From: Choristoneura fumiferana
Taxonomy: Eukaryota > Arthropoda > Insecta > Lepidoptera > Tortricidae
Direction: 5' to 3'
NCBI RefSeq assembly: GCF_025370935.1
Contig: NC_133485.1
Span: forward strand, 11,868,333-11,932,332
DNA: 64,000 nucleotides
Positions within the stretch are counted from its first letter, which is position 1. Each line of letters begins with the position of its first letter. Of this stretch, positions 46,291-58,140 are shown piece after piece. A program made the translations under genes and the position numbers. The notes beneath the pieces were generated by a model, which worked only from the letters and a program-made list of their open reading frames with translations, was not told the DNA's origin and ran no database searches.

Positions 46291-48226
46291 AGGCAGTTTT
46301 ATAAGAAATAAGACTACCTAATGGTTTAATTAAGTTATATTACGGTAGAATACTAGAAAGCTCTTTAATAAGATTTAAGTTCTTTAAGTTTGACAGAAGT
46401 AGGTATAATTATTTGTTTAATCCTTTTTCGATTATGCAGAAACTATTATTTATAATTTAAGCTTGTTTTAGATGTATGATTAAATTAAAGAAGGTTTGTA
46501 GACGTAAGAAGCTCTAACGAAGAGATTAGATATTATTTTATAATGAGGGAGGCTCAACCAAATTTTCCTTAGATCTGAAGTCATGAAGCTGTAATTGGTT
46601 TATGGTTTTAAATTAAAAACACAACAAGTACTTATTCATCTATTTATTAAATATTAAATTATGACTTAAAACTATTAAATGCACTGTCTTTGAGGAATAA
46701 ATTTCCTTAAATTACACACCGTTTCAGTAAAATACGAGAAGAATAAATAAGAAATTGCTAAAGCAGGTACCTGAACTTTTCATTTAACTTTTATTGTGAG
46801 TATAGGTAAGATTGAACAGTTTTGCACTCATAATAACAACTTTTACTTTCGTATATGCTTGAGTAAAATGACTATTCTAACGGTTAATGACCCTGAATAT
46901 GAAGCTTCTGGTCCCGAAGACATTGTGTGATAAATATTGAATATAAATGTCGGAAGTCATTAATGTTTACACACGTATCTAACTAATTAAGCATTTATAT
47001 GAATGTAAACACATATCCGTTGGCTTAAATTGTACCTACCCATAAAACAAAAGCTTTGTTTAGTTTGGAACATTTAAGTTTATGTAAAATTATCCACGAT
47101 ATTTATTTATTTCGTTTATATTTCTTAAACATTTCAAAGCTGCAATTTTGGTTTTTAAAAAGAAAGCTAAAGTAAAATGGAGAACCGAATCATCCTCAAC
47201 AATAGCCAATAATCGAGGAAAGTGAGTATGTTTGTTTGTCCCACTTTCATAGTTAAACTATTCGACATGTCCGTGAAATTTAGCATACAATGTGGTCTTA
47301 AGTATAGGTACTCGTAAATGTAGTGCTACTCCGTGACGAACATACTGAACACTCGTTTATAGCTCGAACGCTCTTGCGCAAATAGGTAAATATATCTGAA
47401 ACAAAATTTCAGATCACGCTTGCACTTGGCTTTGAAACTATACCTATTAAAGAGTAAATTAAAATAGCCTGATAAATAAATGTATGATAAATAATTAGTA
47501 ACTTTGAAATAAATAAGTAGTCGATAATTGTGATGCCTAACACCAAAGTGACGTCACAGTTCAATATTCACGTTTTAATAACTCATAAAGAGTACCTATG
47601 TCAATCGATTGATGGTTCAAATATTTGCTTAGGACCTCTTCTTTAAGAATAAACACAAATAATCTATCTCTATACCTACCTATCAAAAAGTTACGGCTGA
47701 CTAATTTACACACAATGCATAGCCTAACCACAAAAGCTGGAGACTTGAAATTTGGGAGATCTGCAAAAATTGGGGGTGCACTAAGAAGGAAATAGAGAGC
47801 TAGCTATTTTTTATTATTGCATGGGGGCGCAAAGTCGTAGAATATAGTCAGTTGCCACACAAACCTGTGCAAAGTGCTATCGTGTGAATTGGACTTTACG
47901 CTACTACCATCATCAGCGGAAAGACGTCCAACATTGGAAAGGCCTCCCTTTTAAAACACAATTAACGGCCACTTGGCACTTGCATCCTCCGGTGCCAATC
48001 CCCACGATGTCATCGGGAGGCCTGCTAACGCTAAGTCTTCCGGTTCATATGCAGTTATAATTACAGTCGCGAACTGGGATTGTTGGGCCACCTGCCAATG
48101 TTCGTAATTTGGCCGTATGCTTTTTCGGGTATAATTAATGACAATATTTACTACGAGTAAATAACCCGGCTAAATTATGAATAGCGTGAGTGGCTCAACT
48201 ATTCCGGTTCGCGGTGGTATTTAAAT
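46291..48226. other. intergenic gap between the EFHB-like gene and CSP-G
   Basis: EFHB-like 3' sequence with AATAAA at 46695, then AT-rich DNA. A retroelement-like fragment at about 47905-48065 contains ATCATCAGCGGAAAGACGTC and GATGTCATCGGGAGGCC. No gene is seen. Confidence 0.5.
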
Positions 48227-49773
48227 TTAGTTGCCGGTGACTAAGAACTTGTACAGGTCATCCCGGTTGGAGCGGTCGGGGTCGTATTTGTCCAGCAGTT
48301 CGTTGAAACGCGGCTCGCTTTTGACCCTGATGCCGAGAAGGAGGGTGCGTACGAGTCCTTTCTGCTTCGGGGAGCAGCGGGCGCAGGCTGTTGACAGCGT
48401 CTCTGGTAGTACGCCTAGAACAATAATAAAGGTCAAGGGTCTGTGCTTATGGCGTGCATTGAGTAGGCACCGCTAGTGTCGCTGGTGCGCTGGATTATTC
48501 GCGGTAGTTCCTTTGGCTGTTCCTTCTAATTAACTATTGCGTTTTGTTTTCGCACTAGTTCCTTCACCAGAGATAAAGCAGCTGCGGCGGAAACTACCAA
48601 TTGCCTATTCAGAGATCCACTAAATGCACTCCAATGTTGGCAAATGTTAAATCGTCGATGATACTGCAATGCCGCGTAAAAAATGGCTAATTCCGCGGTG
48701 TGACATCCTTTCGCGGCCCGGATAATACCGACATGGAAATACCGACCATGTTTTTCGTGTACACACCCACAGAAGCTCATGTCAGTTCCTATGGGCGTGT
48801 ACACGAAAAACAGGGTCGGTATTTCCATGTCGGTATGATCCGGGCCGGGAAAGAGTATCACCCATTCCGCGTAACCTACCAAATTTGAAAATTTGAGATT
48901 TCCTGGCCGCTATACATAAACACAAGGATATTTAATGTTAACGCTCTCCCGAAAAAAATGCGTCTAGTCAGATACGCAGCATTAGTCATTTTGTTTATGC
49001 GACATTGCAGAATCATCGATGAAATAGTACTTGACAGTAAATAATACCTTTTGTTAACTATTATTTACAATTTGAGGACCCAAAAGTGGCGGGCTTAAAA
49101 CTGAAATCTAAGGCTTTTTAGGTGGCTAGAGAACTTGAGTTGGGTGCCTACAAATGATCCAGGTGTATGCGAGCACAGACAATAAAATTGTCTGTTCATC
49201 AAGTTTTTCTGGAATAAATCAGTGTGCGGAAATTTATAAACTAAACAGGATAAATTAAAAAAATAGTGATAAAAAGCTACACGATAGGTACCTATCTCTT
49301 ATTTGTGTGGCGCTGAGAGTTTGTGCAAATCCGTTAAACTAGCATTGAATAATTCCGCGTATCTGACAAATTTAACCAATTTCCAATTCTTACCTACTTC
49401 AAATTCGTTGAGTTAAGCGATCTCCTATAAACCTACACATAACGTACCTACGCGGTATTTATGTATGATTTAAACATAAGCAGATACGCACTAAGTGTCC
49501 CCGACAATATTTAGGTAAAGTAAGTACTTTTATTCCATGAATTTACGAAGTTCCCGCAAGCTCAAAAATAGTTTAGTTGAACTCACGTTTGAAGTTTTTT
49601 CCGTCCTTAGTGCAAGGTCCTTTGTCCATAACGCACTTGTAGTAGGCGAGCAGAACTCGTTCGTTCTGCACGATAGAGTCAGCGTTGAGGTTGTCATATC
49701 GGTTGTTGTAGTACTGTTGCTGCGCCGAGCAGGTCACCACCACCGTCAGCACGAGATAGAGTATACTCTTCAT
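48227..49773 (-). CDS. chemosensory protein, CSP-G (two coding exons)
   Basis: Minus-strand exons are 49773-49587 and 48414-48227, joined in phase 1 (AAAC|GTGAGT, GTTCTAG|GC), giving 124 residues. The signal peptide is about residues 1-17, followed by a Gln-rich start QQQYYNNRYDNLNADSIV. Cysteines are C47, C54, C73 and C76. Exon 2 reads RVLPETLSTACARC and ends LYKFLVTGN. It shares CVMDKGPC/CFLDKGPC and the V(I/L)PE block with CSP-F. GC-rich codons in exon 2 contrast with the AT-rich surroundings. The intron (48415-49586) carries the second hAT-like MITE. The leader may be spliced at TTCTTAGCAG just upstream, but the first exon was not found with confidence. Confidence 0.92.
48698..48863. mobile_element. 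hAT-like MITE, copy 2 (CSP-G intron)
   Basis: It is flanked by ATTCCGCG at 48690-48697 and 48864-48871, an exact 8-base duplication. The ends (GTGTGACATCCTTTCGCGG and CCGGGAAAGAGTATCACCC) match the copy at 9783-9950, as does the inner GTCGGTATTTCCATG. Open frames across it on both strands are by-products of the palindrome. Confidence 0.8.
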
Positions 49774-51865
49774 GGTTATGATTGCCTGTTACCTGCTAAG
49801 AATTAACACCTGTGGTAAGACCATCTGCAAGGTCCGTCCGGATCGTTATCACTCACTAGTCTTAGCTGTTAATCCTGCCGCTAACTAGCCGTACCTACTT
49901 GCGCTGCTGTGTTCCAGAGGATTAAAACAACCGGTGAAATAGATGGCACATATGAGATATTCAATCTTACCTGGCAACGCAACGGACATTCTATATTTGT
50001 GTAAAGAAAGTTTGTTTGTTTTCGTTTACGTTGACAGGGTGAACCAGTTGATTGATACTCTGATACGAGTAGCTAGAGATAATTTGGTTCAAGAGAGAAG
50101 ATAGATATTACTTATGACATGGTTTTTTCTATGTTTAACCAGTTGATAGCACTCAAGTATTTTAATGTATAAGTTATTCTAACGATTGGTCAAATTTATG
50201 TAATAATTCACTTTTTTTTAAACAAGTGATCATTATCAGCTTCCAAATAGAGAGACAAATAAAATTTATCAAAAATTATTAAAATTTCTCTCTGGCAAAG
50301 ACGAGCTGCGCTAAACTACCAAAAAATTTTAAAAAGTTTCAGACGAATATACATAATATATACATATTTACTTCCATTAGAAAAAATATTTATAATGAAG
50401 GGTTTTTTTAATTTCTACAGAATAGAAAACTTCATTTTTTCCCACAGGCACAGAATTATCCTTAACGATCCTGAACGATCGGTCTAATCTAAAAGCACTG
50501 TTTAACAAATATATATAAACACACTCATTGACTTCGTCGAGCACAAATACTGTTAGCTTTCTCAGTACTTTCTAAATCACTGTAAAATACCGTTCACAAA
50601 TTAAATAAATATACTCACGGGTTTCGGGCGAGTCCTGTGGATGCCGCGACGTGAGTGCTGCAAGCATTTCTTAAACCGGTCCGAGGTCGGCGTAACGGGA
50701 CGCATACAAAGTACCGAAGAAAGCAGTTTTGTTGTAAACAAACAAGTATACGTGGTACGGGCCTGCCACAATCTACAGTGGATAAGGAAATTGTAGTATG
50801 GGTAGCTGATGATAAAGCAAATCAGCTGCTGTTTGGAGAAAAAAACATCTTCCCGTCTGAATTCATTACGGTTTGGACTGTTTTACATTCTTAAGGCCCA
50901 AAAACATAGTTTGAATAAAAAAATCAAGCGCCGCAAGTACTCTTTATTAAATTTGCGGCGGTCCTGTTGAGACTTTAGGGCCTTGGTCAGCCGATATGAA
51001 GTGTTTCATAAAGGCCCTTTCTTCCCGGTTGACCGACACCTCTGGAGACCCAAGAGCTGGTACGTATCGGATCGCACTTGCGGTTCAAAGGGGTAATGCG
51101 GCCAGCATCATGGGAACTCTGCCACAGGCAGATCTTTTGGACGGGGTGTACTTTTCATAATTTTTATTTTTATAGTAATATATAGATATATTTAGTTAAG
51201 GTTTCTTAGGTAAGTTTTCTTTGTCTTCTTATTATTACATTATTTATTTTAATTTAATTGTGATGAAAAAAATATTTGTTTATTTGAATTTGAATTTTCA
51301 ATTCTTTGAAAAGCATGTAATTTAACTTTCAAAATAGTAGGTAGAAAGGTTATTAACTCAAAATAATACACTATTTTAATTCAAACCTTCCAGATAACAA
51401 TGTTTCTTATTTTATTTCAGTTTTGATTTTGTGTTGATCATTTTTAATTAGATGTGAAATATGCTGTTTACACAGTGATAAAACTAATTCAGCAACCAAT
51501 ACAAACACTTATACCTAGCTACTTGCTAGGAAAAGTTAAACGTAGATTCATTCGTTAAATCTGGTTTAGGCTTGACAGTTCCAAACATTTCGACTACCAA
51601 ACTGAGCTTGGCACTTTATGAGAGGCTTTATGGGCTTACTCCTGATTTCACTACTTTTAATAGACAAATCATCTTGAGACTTGTTTTTGTTGTAATTTTT
51701 TTGTGTATTCCTTCACTTCTTATTACTATTACCCAGGTATTTTTCAGCAGGCAATAACTGAACGTGCTGTGCTCTACAACCAATCCGCTTTTTGCATTTT
51801 TATTTTAAAATATATTATTGTTTTAACTACCTGACACCTAAAGTAAGATCTTAATGTACAGTCAT
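49774..51865. other. intergenic gap between CSP-G and CSP-H
   Basis: Mostly AT-rich. A minus-strand donor-like CGAAACCC|GTGAGTATAT near 50619 could belong to a CSP-G leader exon, but the support is weak. A decayed LINE end lies at about 50890-51160. No complete gene is seen. Confidence 0.4.
51039..51161 (+). pseudogene. C-terminal remnant of a LINE polyprotein
   Basis: The frame SGDPRAGTYRIALAVQRGNA, then ASIMGTLP and LLDGVYFS, ends in a stop at 51159-51161. The R-G-N-A-A-S-I-x-G-T-L-P type ending recurs in lepidopteran retroelement ORFs. This is recalled, not searched. Upstream sequence is too decayed to extend. Confidence 0.4.
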
Positions 51866-51881
51866 GGGCATAGATATCTAT

Positions 51882-52366
51882 ATTATGTCGGCGGCCGATC
51901 TTAAAATCTGCCACATCAGGCCATTCCTAGGCATATCGTGAAAAGGCGCCATTTCATGATTTGGCTAAGTGACATCCGCCATATCGTTCAAAACTCATCG
52001 TTTAACGATTTGCCTAGTGACGTTTAGGCAGATCGTTAAATTTCTAGGCATATCATGAAACGCCGCCATTTTATTATTTGACCAGTTTAGATTTTTTTTA
52101 ATTTTATTTTTATGTAAAAATTCATTGTTTAAATAAATAGATCATGAAATTCCTAGGCATATCATGAAACGCCGCCATGATCTGTTCGGTATAGAGCTAG
52201 GAATATCGACGAAAGCTTTACTCTAATCGATTTGCCGTATTGTTTCTCAGGCACATCGTGATATATGCCTGGCCAACTTTTAGGCTTATCATGAAATGGC
52301 GCCTTTTCATGATATGCCTAGGAATTTTGTGATCTGGCAGATTTTACGATCGGCCGCCGACATAAT
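51882..52366. mobile_element. complete foldback element built of GGCGG/CCTAGG words
   Basis: The termini are inverted repeats: ATTATGTCGGCGGCCGATC on the left and GATCGGCCGCCGACATAAT on the right. The interior repeats CCTAGGCATATC, ATGAAACGCCGCCAT and CATCCGCCATATCG, many of them palindromic. It splits a hairpin repeat whose unsplit form is at 41826-41950, so boundaries are known to within a few bases (target duplication TA or ATAT). There is no ORF. Partial copies are at 821-1070 and 33628-33740. Confidence 0.75.
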
Positions 52367-52545
52367 ATACCTTTATGCCACTAACGATAAGTTCGATGTA
52401 TCATAATATTTGACACTATGGCTGTGTAGATATTTATGCCCTCCATTGTAATGCATAGGTAACAAAAATTGTGCTAATTTTGGCGAAAACAATATTTTAT
52501 TCTTTATAAGACGCACTACCTAAACCATTATAAGATCACTGCGGT

Positions 52546-53813
52546 CTATTCAGACTTCAGCGCATATTTCTTGATCACCTGTTCCAGTTCCTTAGGGTAC
52601 CTTTCGGCCACCATTAGCTTGGCTAGGTTGTACTTTGCTCTCTGCTTCGGACTGCACTCCGAGCAGTCAGTCGGCACCATTTGGGCAATCTCGTCTGTTG
52701 AAAATAAAAAGCGATGAATTAAAAAAGTAATAGAACTTGAAACAGCACCAGTTGTACCCGTAGCTATATTTTTTGGTCATAAAGTATTGAACCATTATGA
52801 CACCCTGCAATTTAAACATCGATGAACTCAATTATTAAATACTAGCTTTTGCCCGCGGCATCGCTCGTGCAGAATTAGTATGCACTTTACAGAATTAGTT
52901 TATTTTTTTTTGATCCCACAGGAGCCATACATTATTTTGTTATAAAAGAAAGCTATGTTAATCCAGGCGTATTACCTGTATGCCAATTTCATGCAAATTT
53001 TACGTAGAAACTACTGAACGGATTTTTATTCATCCATACCAAATTTTGCGTTTATAATATTAGTAAAAAGTAATAAAATTAATTAGGAGATAATTTATTA
53101 AAACCTTGGGAAAATTGCATAGTTCCCGCGTGATAGCTAATAATTACTTAGCAGACAAAGTCGCGGGTAACTATTATATTTAATCGCCGTAGGCCACATG
53201 TTGTGTGTAAAAAAATATTCATGTCGCAATATGATATTGCTTATAAGATTTAACAGGCGTTGTAAGAAAAAAATTGTAGGTACGAGTAAGTAAAAGTTAA
53301 ATGAGTAAAAGTTGACATGTTCATAATTTTGCAATGAAGTATGTTGTAAACTCTTTATTGTACAAAATAAATAAACAAACACAATTGACAAACGTTGAGA
53401 TATATTTACAAACGCGAACTTAAATCATAGTAGTAAATAAAATATATTTATATTTAGTTTTTGTTTGTTACTTTTAACCAAAGCTGCTCTGTATTACTTA
53501 TAACCAAAATTCAATGTTTTTTCTATAATACATTTGAATATAAAATAAACCTAAATACATACAGTCGAACACAGAACCTCCCTTTTTTCGAAGTCGATTA
53601 AAAATGCAAAATGTCTGAATCCTTACCTTTAAGTTTCTGATAGTCTCCACAGGGTGCACGGTCAAAGATGCAGTCAAAGATCACCTTCATCTTCTTATCG
53701 TCCATTATCATGCTCTCGACATTTACTTCATCATAATTTGTATAAACAGTTTCAGCAGCAAGGACCGCCACCGAGAGCACCGAGCATAGACAGATTACCA
53801 AGAAAAGCTTCAT
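52546..53813 (-). CDS. short divergent chemosensory protein, CSP-H (two coding exons)
   Basis: Minus-strand exons are 53813-53627 and 52694-52546, joined in phase 1 (AAAG|GTAAGG, TTCAACAG|AC), giving 111 residues, 11-16 shorter than the other complete CSPs here. The signal peptide is about residues 1-19 and the mature start is AETVYTNYDEVNVESMI. Cysteines are C48, C55, C73 and C76. The loop from C2 to C3 is 17 residues instead of 18, and the usual TP(E/D)GK after C2 is GDYQK. Exon 2 (DEIAQMVPTDCSECSPKQR) lacks the final helix region and ends KKYALKSE. TTTCAG just upstream of the ATG (acceptor base 53822) suggests a 5' UTR intron. A poly(A) signal on the minus strand is at 52501-52496. The second exon lies in no long ATG frame. 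Confidence 0.88.
52843..53065 (-). mobile_element. Helitron-like element, decayed (CSP-H intron)
   Basis: The minus-strand 3' end CTAG at 52846-52843 is preceded by GCCCGCGGGCAAAAG-type sequence. The other end TTACTAATATTATAAACGC is recognisable but has lost the initial TC context. Confidence 0.5.
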
Positions 53814-53929
53814 TTTGATATCTGAAATAAGATTGGTAAAAAAACTATATTTTTAAGACACCTTAAGCATTTACTACATCATGTCATCTCTATACGACCT
53901 ATATACGTCGCACTACAGGGCGCTGGTCT

Positions 53930-54941
53930 CCTCTCTGAACGAGAGGGCTTGGGCCGCAGCTCCTACGCGGGTCCAGTGCGTATTGGGAACTTTATATTGT
54001 CTGAATGACTAATAATATTTAAGGATCATCTCCTGCAGGTCCTCTACTACGAAGTGGAAATTTGAATTTTGTATCTTGCCATCCCGCTGATGCTTAATAT
54101 TTAATACGAGAGTGGTACGATACGAACTTCGACTTTTGAATTACGTAGTAGCCCCCGGTACCGTCTTTCTGTAAAGGCAAGGTAAAGGCTCACGGAGACA
54201 CGTACCCGGAGCCCTTTACTTCCTAGGGTACTTGAAAGTCTAATACTTTTTCATTGTCAATATTCTTTTTACGTTTCATCGAGATTCTATGTTTGTTGGT
54301 GCCTTGGGACCCCGATATGCCTTAAGATGGCTCTGACTATTGGGATACCTTTCAGAATGAGAAGCCTTGGCTGAAGCACCCACGCGGACTCGATGCGTGC
54401 AATTTCCCGCACACCATAGAATTACTTCGCAGGTGTAACCGGATAAGGATGTTTTCCGTCAAAGCTGTGAGCCCGAGCTTGAGCACACTATCCTCTGCTT
54501 GAGAGGATCATACCACTGGGCTATCACTATCACGGTTTACTAAAGCGGCAATTACACTAAGTCGTTCGCCGACTCAACCAGAGCTCATCTCCAGAGCAAC
54601 ACAACCATACACCATGCTACCAGACGTTATACTTGTTAACCACAACAAACGTTTCAATTTGTCACTGTAACTCCCCAAGTACCCACCTATATTTTTTCTC
54701 AAACGAAACTATCCCACAAAATATTAATACACTAGATGAAAACCCGGCTTCGCTCGGGTAAAATGTAGACTCATAATAATATGTTTGAAAAAATTTTTTG
54801 CCAGTAAAGACTGTCGTACTTATCGAAAAATCTGACGTATATTCCCAGCCTTAATTATTATCACAAACACTTTAACGGCTAACCTACGTATCGGTATTTC
54901 ACCAGTAGATATTTCTCCTAAATCTTATTTGCCCAAATAAC
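53930..54941. other. gap between CSP-H and the mariner, mostly SINE and MITE sequence
   Basis: It contains an inverted SINE 3' part (about 53927-54003), the foldback MITE at 54038-54158 and an inverted tRNA-headed SINE (about 54300-54545). A block at about 54565-54660 shares GAGATGAGCTCTGGTTGAGT (reverse strand) with about 27220-27240. There is also a Helitron-like end near 54735-54775. No gene is seen. Confidence 0.5.
54038..54158. repeat. CTACTACGAA-type foldback MITE, copy 4
   Basis: Begins GGTCCTCTACTACGAAGTGG and ends ATTACGTAGTAGCCCCCGG. It shares GGTACGATACGAACTTCG with the other copies. Confidence 0.65.
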
Positions 54942-56198
54942 TACGTAGTCAGTCCCAAAGTTCTGTCACAAATGAAAATAATGATAAAAACAAAAGTACC
55001 AATCAGTTTTTAATAAATTATATACCAATTTAAAGTACATTTAATAAAAAAATAAATTTAAGTACTTAAAATTATTCAAAATGACTTCCTTTGTTTTTAA
55101 TACAGGCCCTTAATCGGCGCAGCCAGTCGTCTATCGCAGCACGCACCATTTTCATGTCTATTTCAGCGACTGCTTTTCTTAAAGATGACTTCAGGCTCTC
55201 CAAATTTTTATGGGGTTTAGCACAGACCTTCCCCTCTAAGACCTGCCAAATTTTAAAGTCCAGAGGATTAAGGTTCGGACTGGAGGAAGGCCAATCTTCG
55301 TGTCTTATAAAGTCGATTTTTTGACGGCCAAACCAGGCTTGAGTGGTCTTGGCTTTGTGTGCTGGCGCAGAATCCTGCTGGAACACAAAATTATGACCTG
55401 AAAATAGCGTGTTGGGCAGATCTTTGACATGCTTATCCAAAACCGTCTCTTGGTACACTTTCGCACTGATTTTGACCCCTTTTTCGCAAAAATGAACCTC
55501 AGTTGGCCCGTAATAAGATCAGAGAATACTCTTCAGAGCTCCTAGCGTACACTCTATCATTATGTTTATTGTACTTCTCTTCAATATCGAAAATCTTTTC
55601 GTCTGTAAAGAGGATATCACGGTGTCGATTTTTCGCGTACCGCTTTAACAACTTCCGGGATCTTTTAAACCTTATTGTTTTTAGACGGGCATTAAGTAAG
55701 TGCCCACTCTATTTTTTGTATGCTCGCAGACTAAGATCTTCGTTTAAAACCTTTTTGACGGTTTTTCTACTGACACCCATCTGCAAAGCCATCAACTTCT
55801 GTTTTCGGACAGGATTTCTTGCTATGCGTGCCTTGATCGCTTTGATCACTGCTGGTGTTTGTACGGAGCGAGGCCGGCCAATTCTTTTCTTGTCCTCAAC
55901 ACTGGAGACTTCATTGTACCTGTCAATCGTACGGTACACAAACCTAAGCGTTATATTTACATTTTTGAGCAACTTGAAAATGGTACTTGGCGAGTGCCCA
56001 CAGCGGTGCAATGCTAAAACAGCTATTCGGTTTTCTTTCAACGTCCACTCCATCGTGAGAAATTGCAGCGAATGACTGTTTATTGTTTTAAAATAATTGA
56101 CAAACATTCAAAAATGGAATTCAATCAAATTTTCTTAAAATCATGTTTTAAATTTAAAAATAATGTGCCAGTGACAGAACTTTGGGACCGACTACGTA
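54942..56198 (-). mobile_element. maT-type mariner (DD37D), inactive
   Basis: Terminal inverted repeats of about 28 bases run inward from TACGTA at both ends (TACGTAGTCAGTCCCAAAG on the left, CTTTGGGACCGACTACGTA on the right) and continue as TTCTGTCAC. The length of about 1.26 kb is normal for a mariner. TA targets cannot be placed exactly because the ends are TACGTA palindromes. The transposase inside is broken. Confidence 0.85.
55072..56053 (-). pseudogene. Tc1/mariner transposase, frameshifted
   Basis: The N-terminal part begins MEWTLKENRIAVLALHRCG (helix-turn-helix region) and carries the GRPRS hook. It stops at TAG (55711-55709). The same frame continues to the first catalytic Asp (codon 55603-55601, FTDEKIF). 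The C-terminal part is in another frame, with the second Asp in QQDSAPAHKA (55374-55372) and the third in NPLDF (55260-55258). Thirty-seven residues separate the last two, which is the DD37D signature of the maT group. At least one stop and one frameshift make it non-functional. The distance from the first to the second Asp (about 76 codons) looks shortened by a deletion. Confidence 0.85.
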
Positions 56199-58140
56199 TG
56201 TCTGTCTCATAATCAAAGAAATTAGACCTAAAGGGCCCCATATAAGGTACGATCCGTCTGTACGATCGATCTGATGAAAATCGACGAATCGTACCGTGTG
56301 TCCCTTAAAAGGTCACAATGGAGAACGAAATGCAAACCTGTGACACGTGATGACGTGACACTCACGCCACTTTGATGTGATGACTTTGACATGTTTACTT
56401 CGCAACGCCATTATATATACTCAGTAATTTATTCCATTTTTTATTGAAAATACTCGCTAAATCCGAATTTTCTACCTACAAGTTGTCGACTCGGAACAAA
56501 CGTCAACAACTGAAGATAGTTATAGTTGAAGGTAGTTGGTGATAGTTTTGAGTTTTGATAAGATCCATTCAAGTTTTCCGGCAAGACGTTTCGTTTTACA
56601 CAGTCACATGAGTCACAGTTCTTTGTAATGGATACTTTTTTGGCGTGACGCACGCGATGTGTTGAAGGCGAGCCGTATCTAAGAGCTAGCTAGTATGAAA
56701 CGGAACGTTTATTAACTACCCAAGATGGCGACTGCGGTTTGTTTGTCAGTGCCATTAGAATTTAACGAAATTCTCCATAATCCGAATTTTGCGGATATAT
56801 GTTGTCGACTCGGATCGACTAATTTTTTACGCTCTTCAATTTGATGTGCATTTCGTTCGAGTCTACCGTACCCCTGGACGAAATTATTAATATAGATTTT
56901 ATTAAAATCGTCTTATAAAACTACCTTGAATGTTTATTTATTTGCTGTTAAGGCGTGTTTTATTAATCCTAACTGTTATTGCTGAAATAAGACCCACATC
57001 TTAGTAAGGGAGAAGATACTAAATCTACCTGCTCATTAGTAAATTCAAAGAAAAGAAAAGAAAAAAAAATGCAAAGAAATTCTTTTAGTTCATTGATATG
57101 GATCTCCGCAAAGTAACGCCTGATTCATTAAATTACTAATTCTAAGTTTCAGCTACAGCCCAATTGACATAATTTACATACCTTAGAGATGATTCCTTAC
57201 GACCTGTCTGTACTGGCGAAGTCTTTTGGATTAGTGATGAGATCTGCTACTGTATCGCTTTTATACTTAAGTGCCTGAACAATTAAAACAGTATTTCTTC
57301 ACAATCAATAAACTGTTATGCAGTCAATCTAATTGTCGTAATTACAATGACAATTTAATTAGAGATCCTGTTTTCTGCATTTTTTTATAAGCGCTTAAAA
57401 ATGGTTTAGAAATATTTAGTCTTCATTTTGACTCATTAAAAATTCTAGACTAGATTGATCATCAAATCCAAGTGAAATAAAAGTTCACTTTTCAAGCACA
57501 CACGGACTGTCAAATTATTTTGGGATATTGTTGGGGTTGTTTGCTATCTTTTCACCCTTGGACCTTAGGTCCACAAGGGTCACGGATTCGGAGATACGAT
57601 TTTTTAAATGTTTCTCTTTTTAAATTTCCCAAAATCCCGCCTTTAAACGTTCGTAACTTTTTTATTAATGCATGTATATATATATTGTTTTTAATACCCC
57701 TTCGCCTGGCGCCGCCATTTTGCTCATTTACGCGCATCTGGCGCCCGTACGGATCCGGGAGAGAAGGGAAAAGGCTAGTTATGGCGGCCGCCATTTTGCA
57801 TGTTTTACCACATTTGGCACAGGTCTAGGAAGGACAATTTAAACTAGTCTTCGATGTTTAGAAAAACTTAAATTTTACTGCTTTTATGTATTATAAGCGT
57901 AATAAAATGTAGCATTTTGATTCATAATTAAGTACGCTATCATATTGCATACGGTAAATATGTATAAAGTGTGAAAATAAAACAATATTGTAAAGTAAAT
58001 ATAATAGTATTTTTTCCAATTCTCGATATACCATACCATAAATGATACTTTTTCTCATTAATATTTGTATTTTGTTTACAATACTATACCCTAATTTAAA
58101 ACATACAGTCATAAAATCACCTCACTCCATAAATTTTTTA
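56199..58140. other. gap with AT-rich DNA and minor hairpins
   Basis: It includes a short hairpin at about 56240-56310 (GTACGATCCGTC against CGAATCGTAC), two related words TGTCGACTCGGA near 56487 and 56803, and a CpG-containing block at 57700-57800 with GGCGCCGCCATTTTGC and GGCGGCCGCCATTTTGC. No gene is seen. Confidence 0.5.

Noticed and set aside
50655..50894. 79-codon frame upstream of the LINE remnant
   Set aside because: No recognisable domain, probably decayed retroelement; a CSP-G leader exon on the other strand is possible but too weak to call.
55503..56075. 190-codon plus-strand frame
   Set aside because: Antisense shadow of the mariner transposase.
57520..57828. 102-codon frame with a hydrophobic middle
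   Set aside because: Lies in a CpG-containing repeat-like block with antisense counterpart; no family resemblance.
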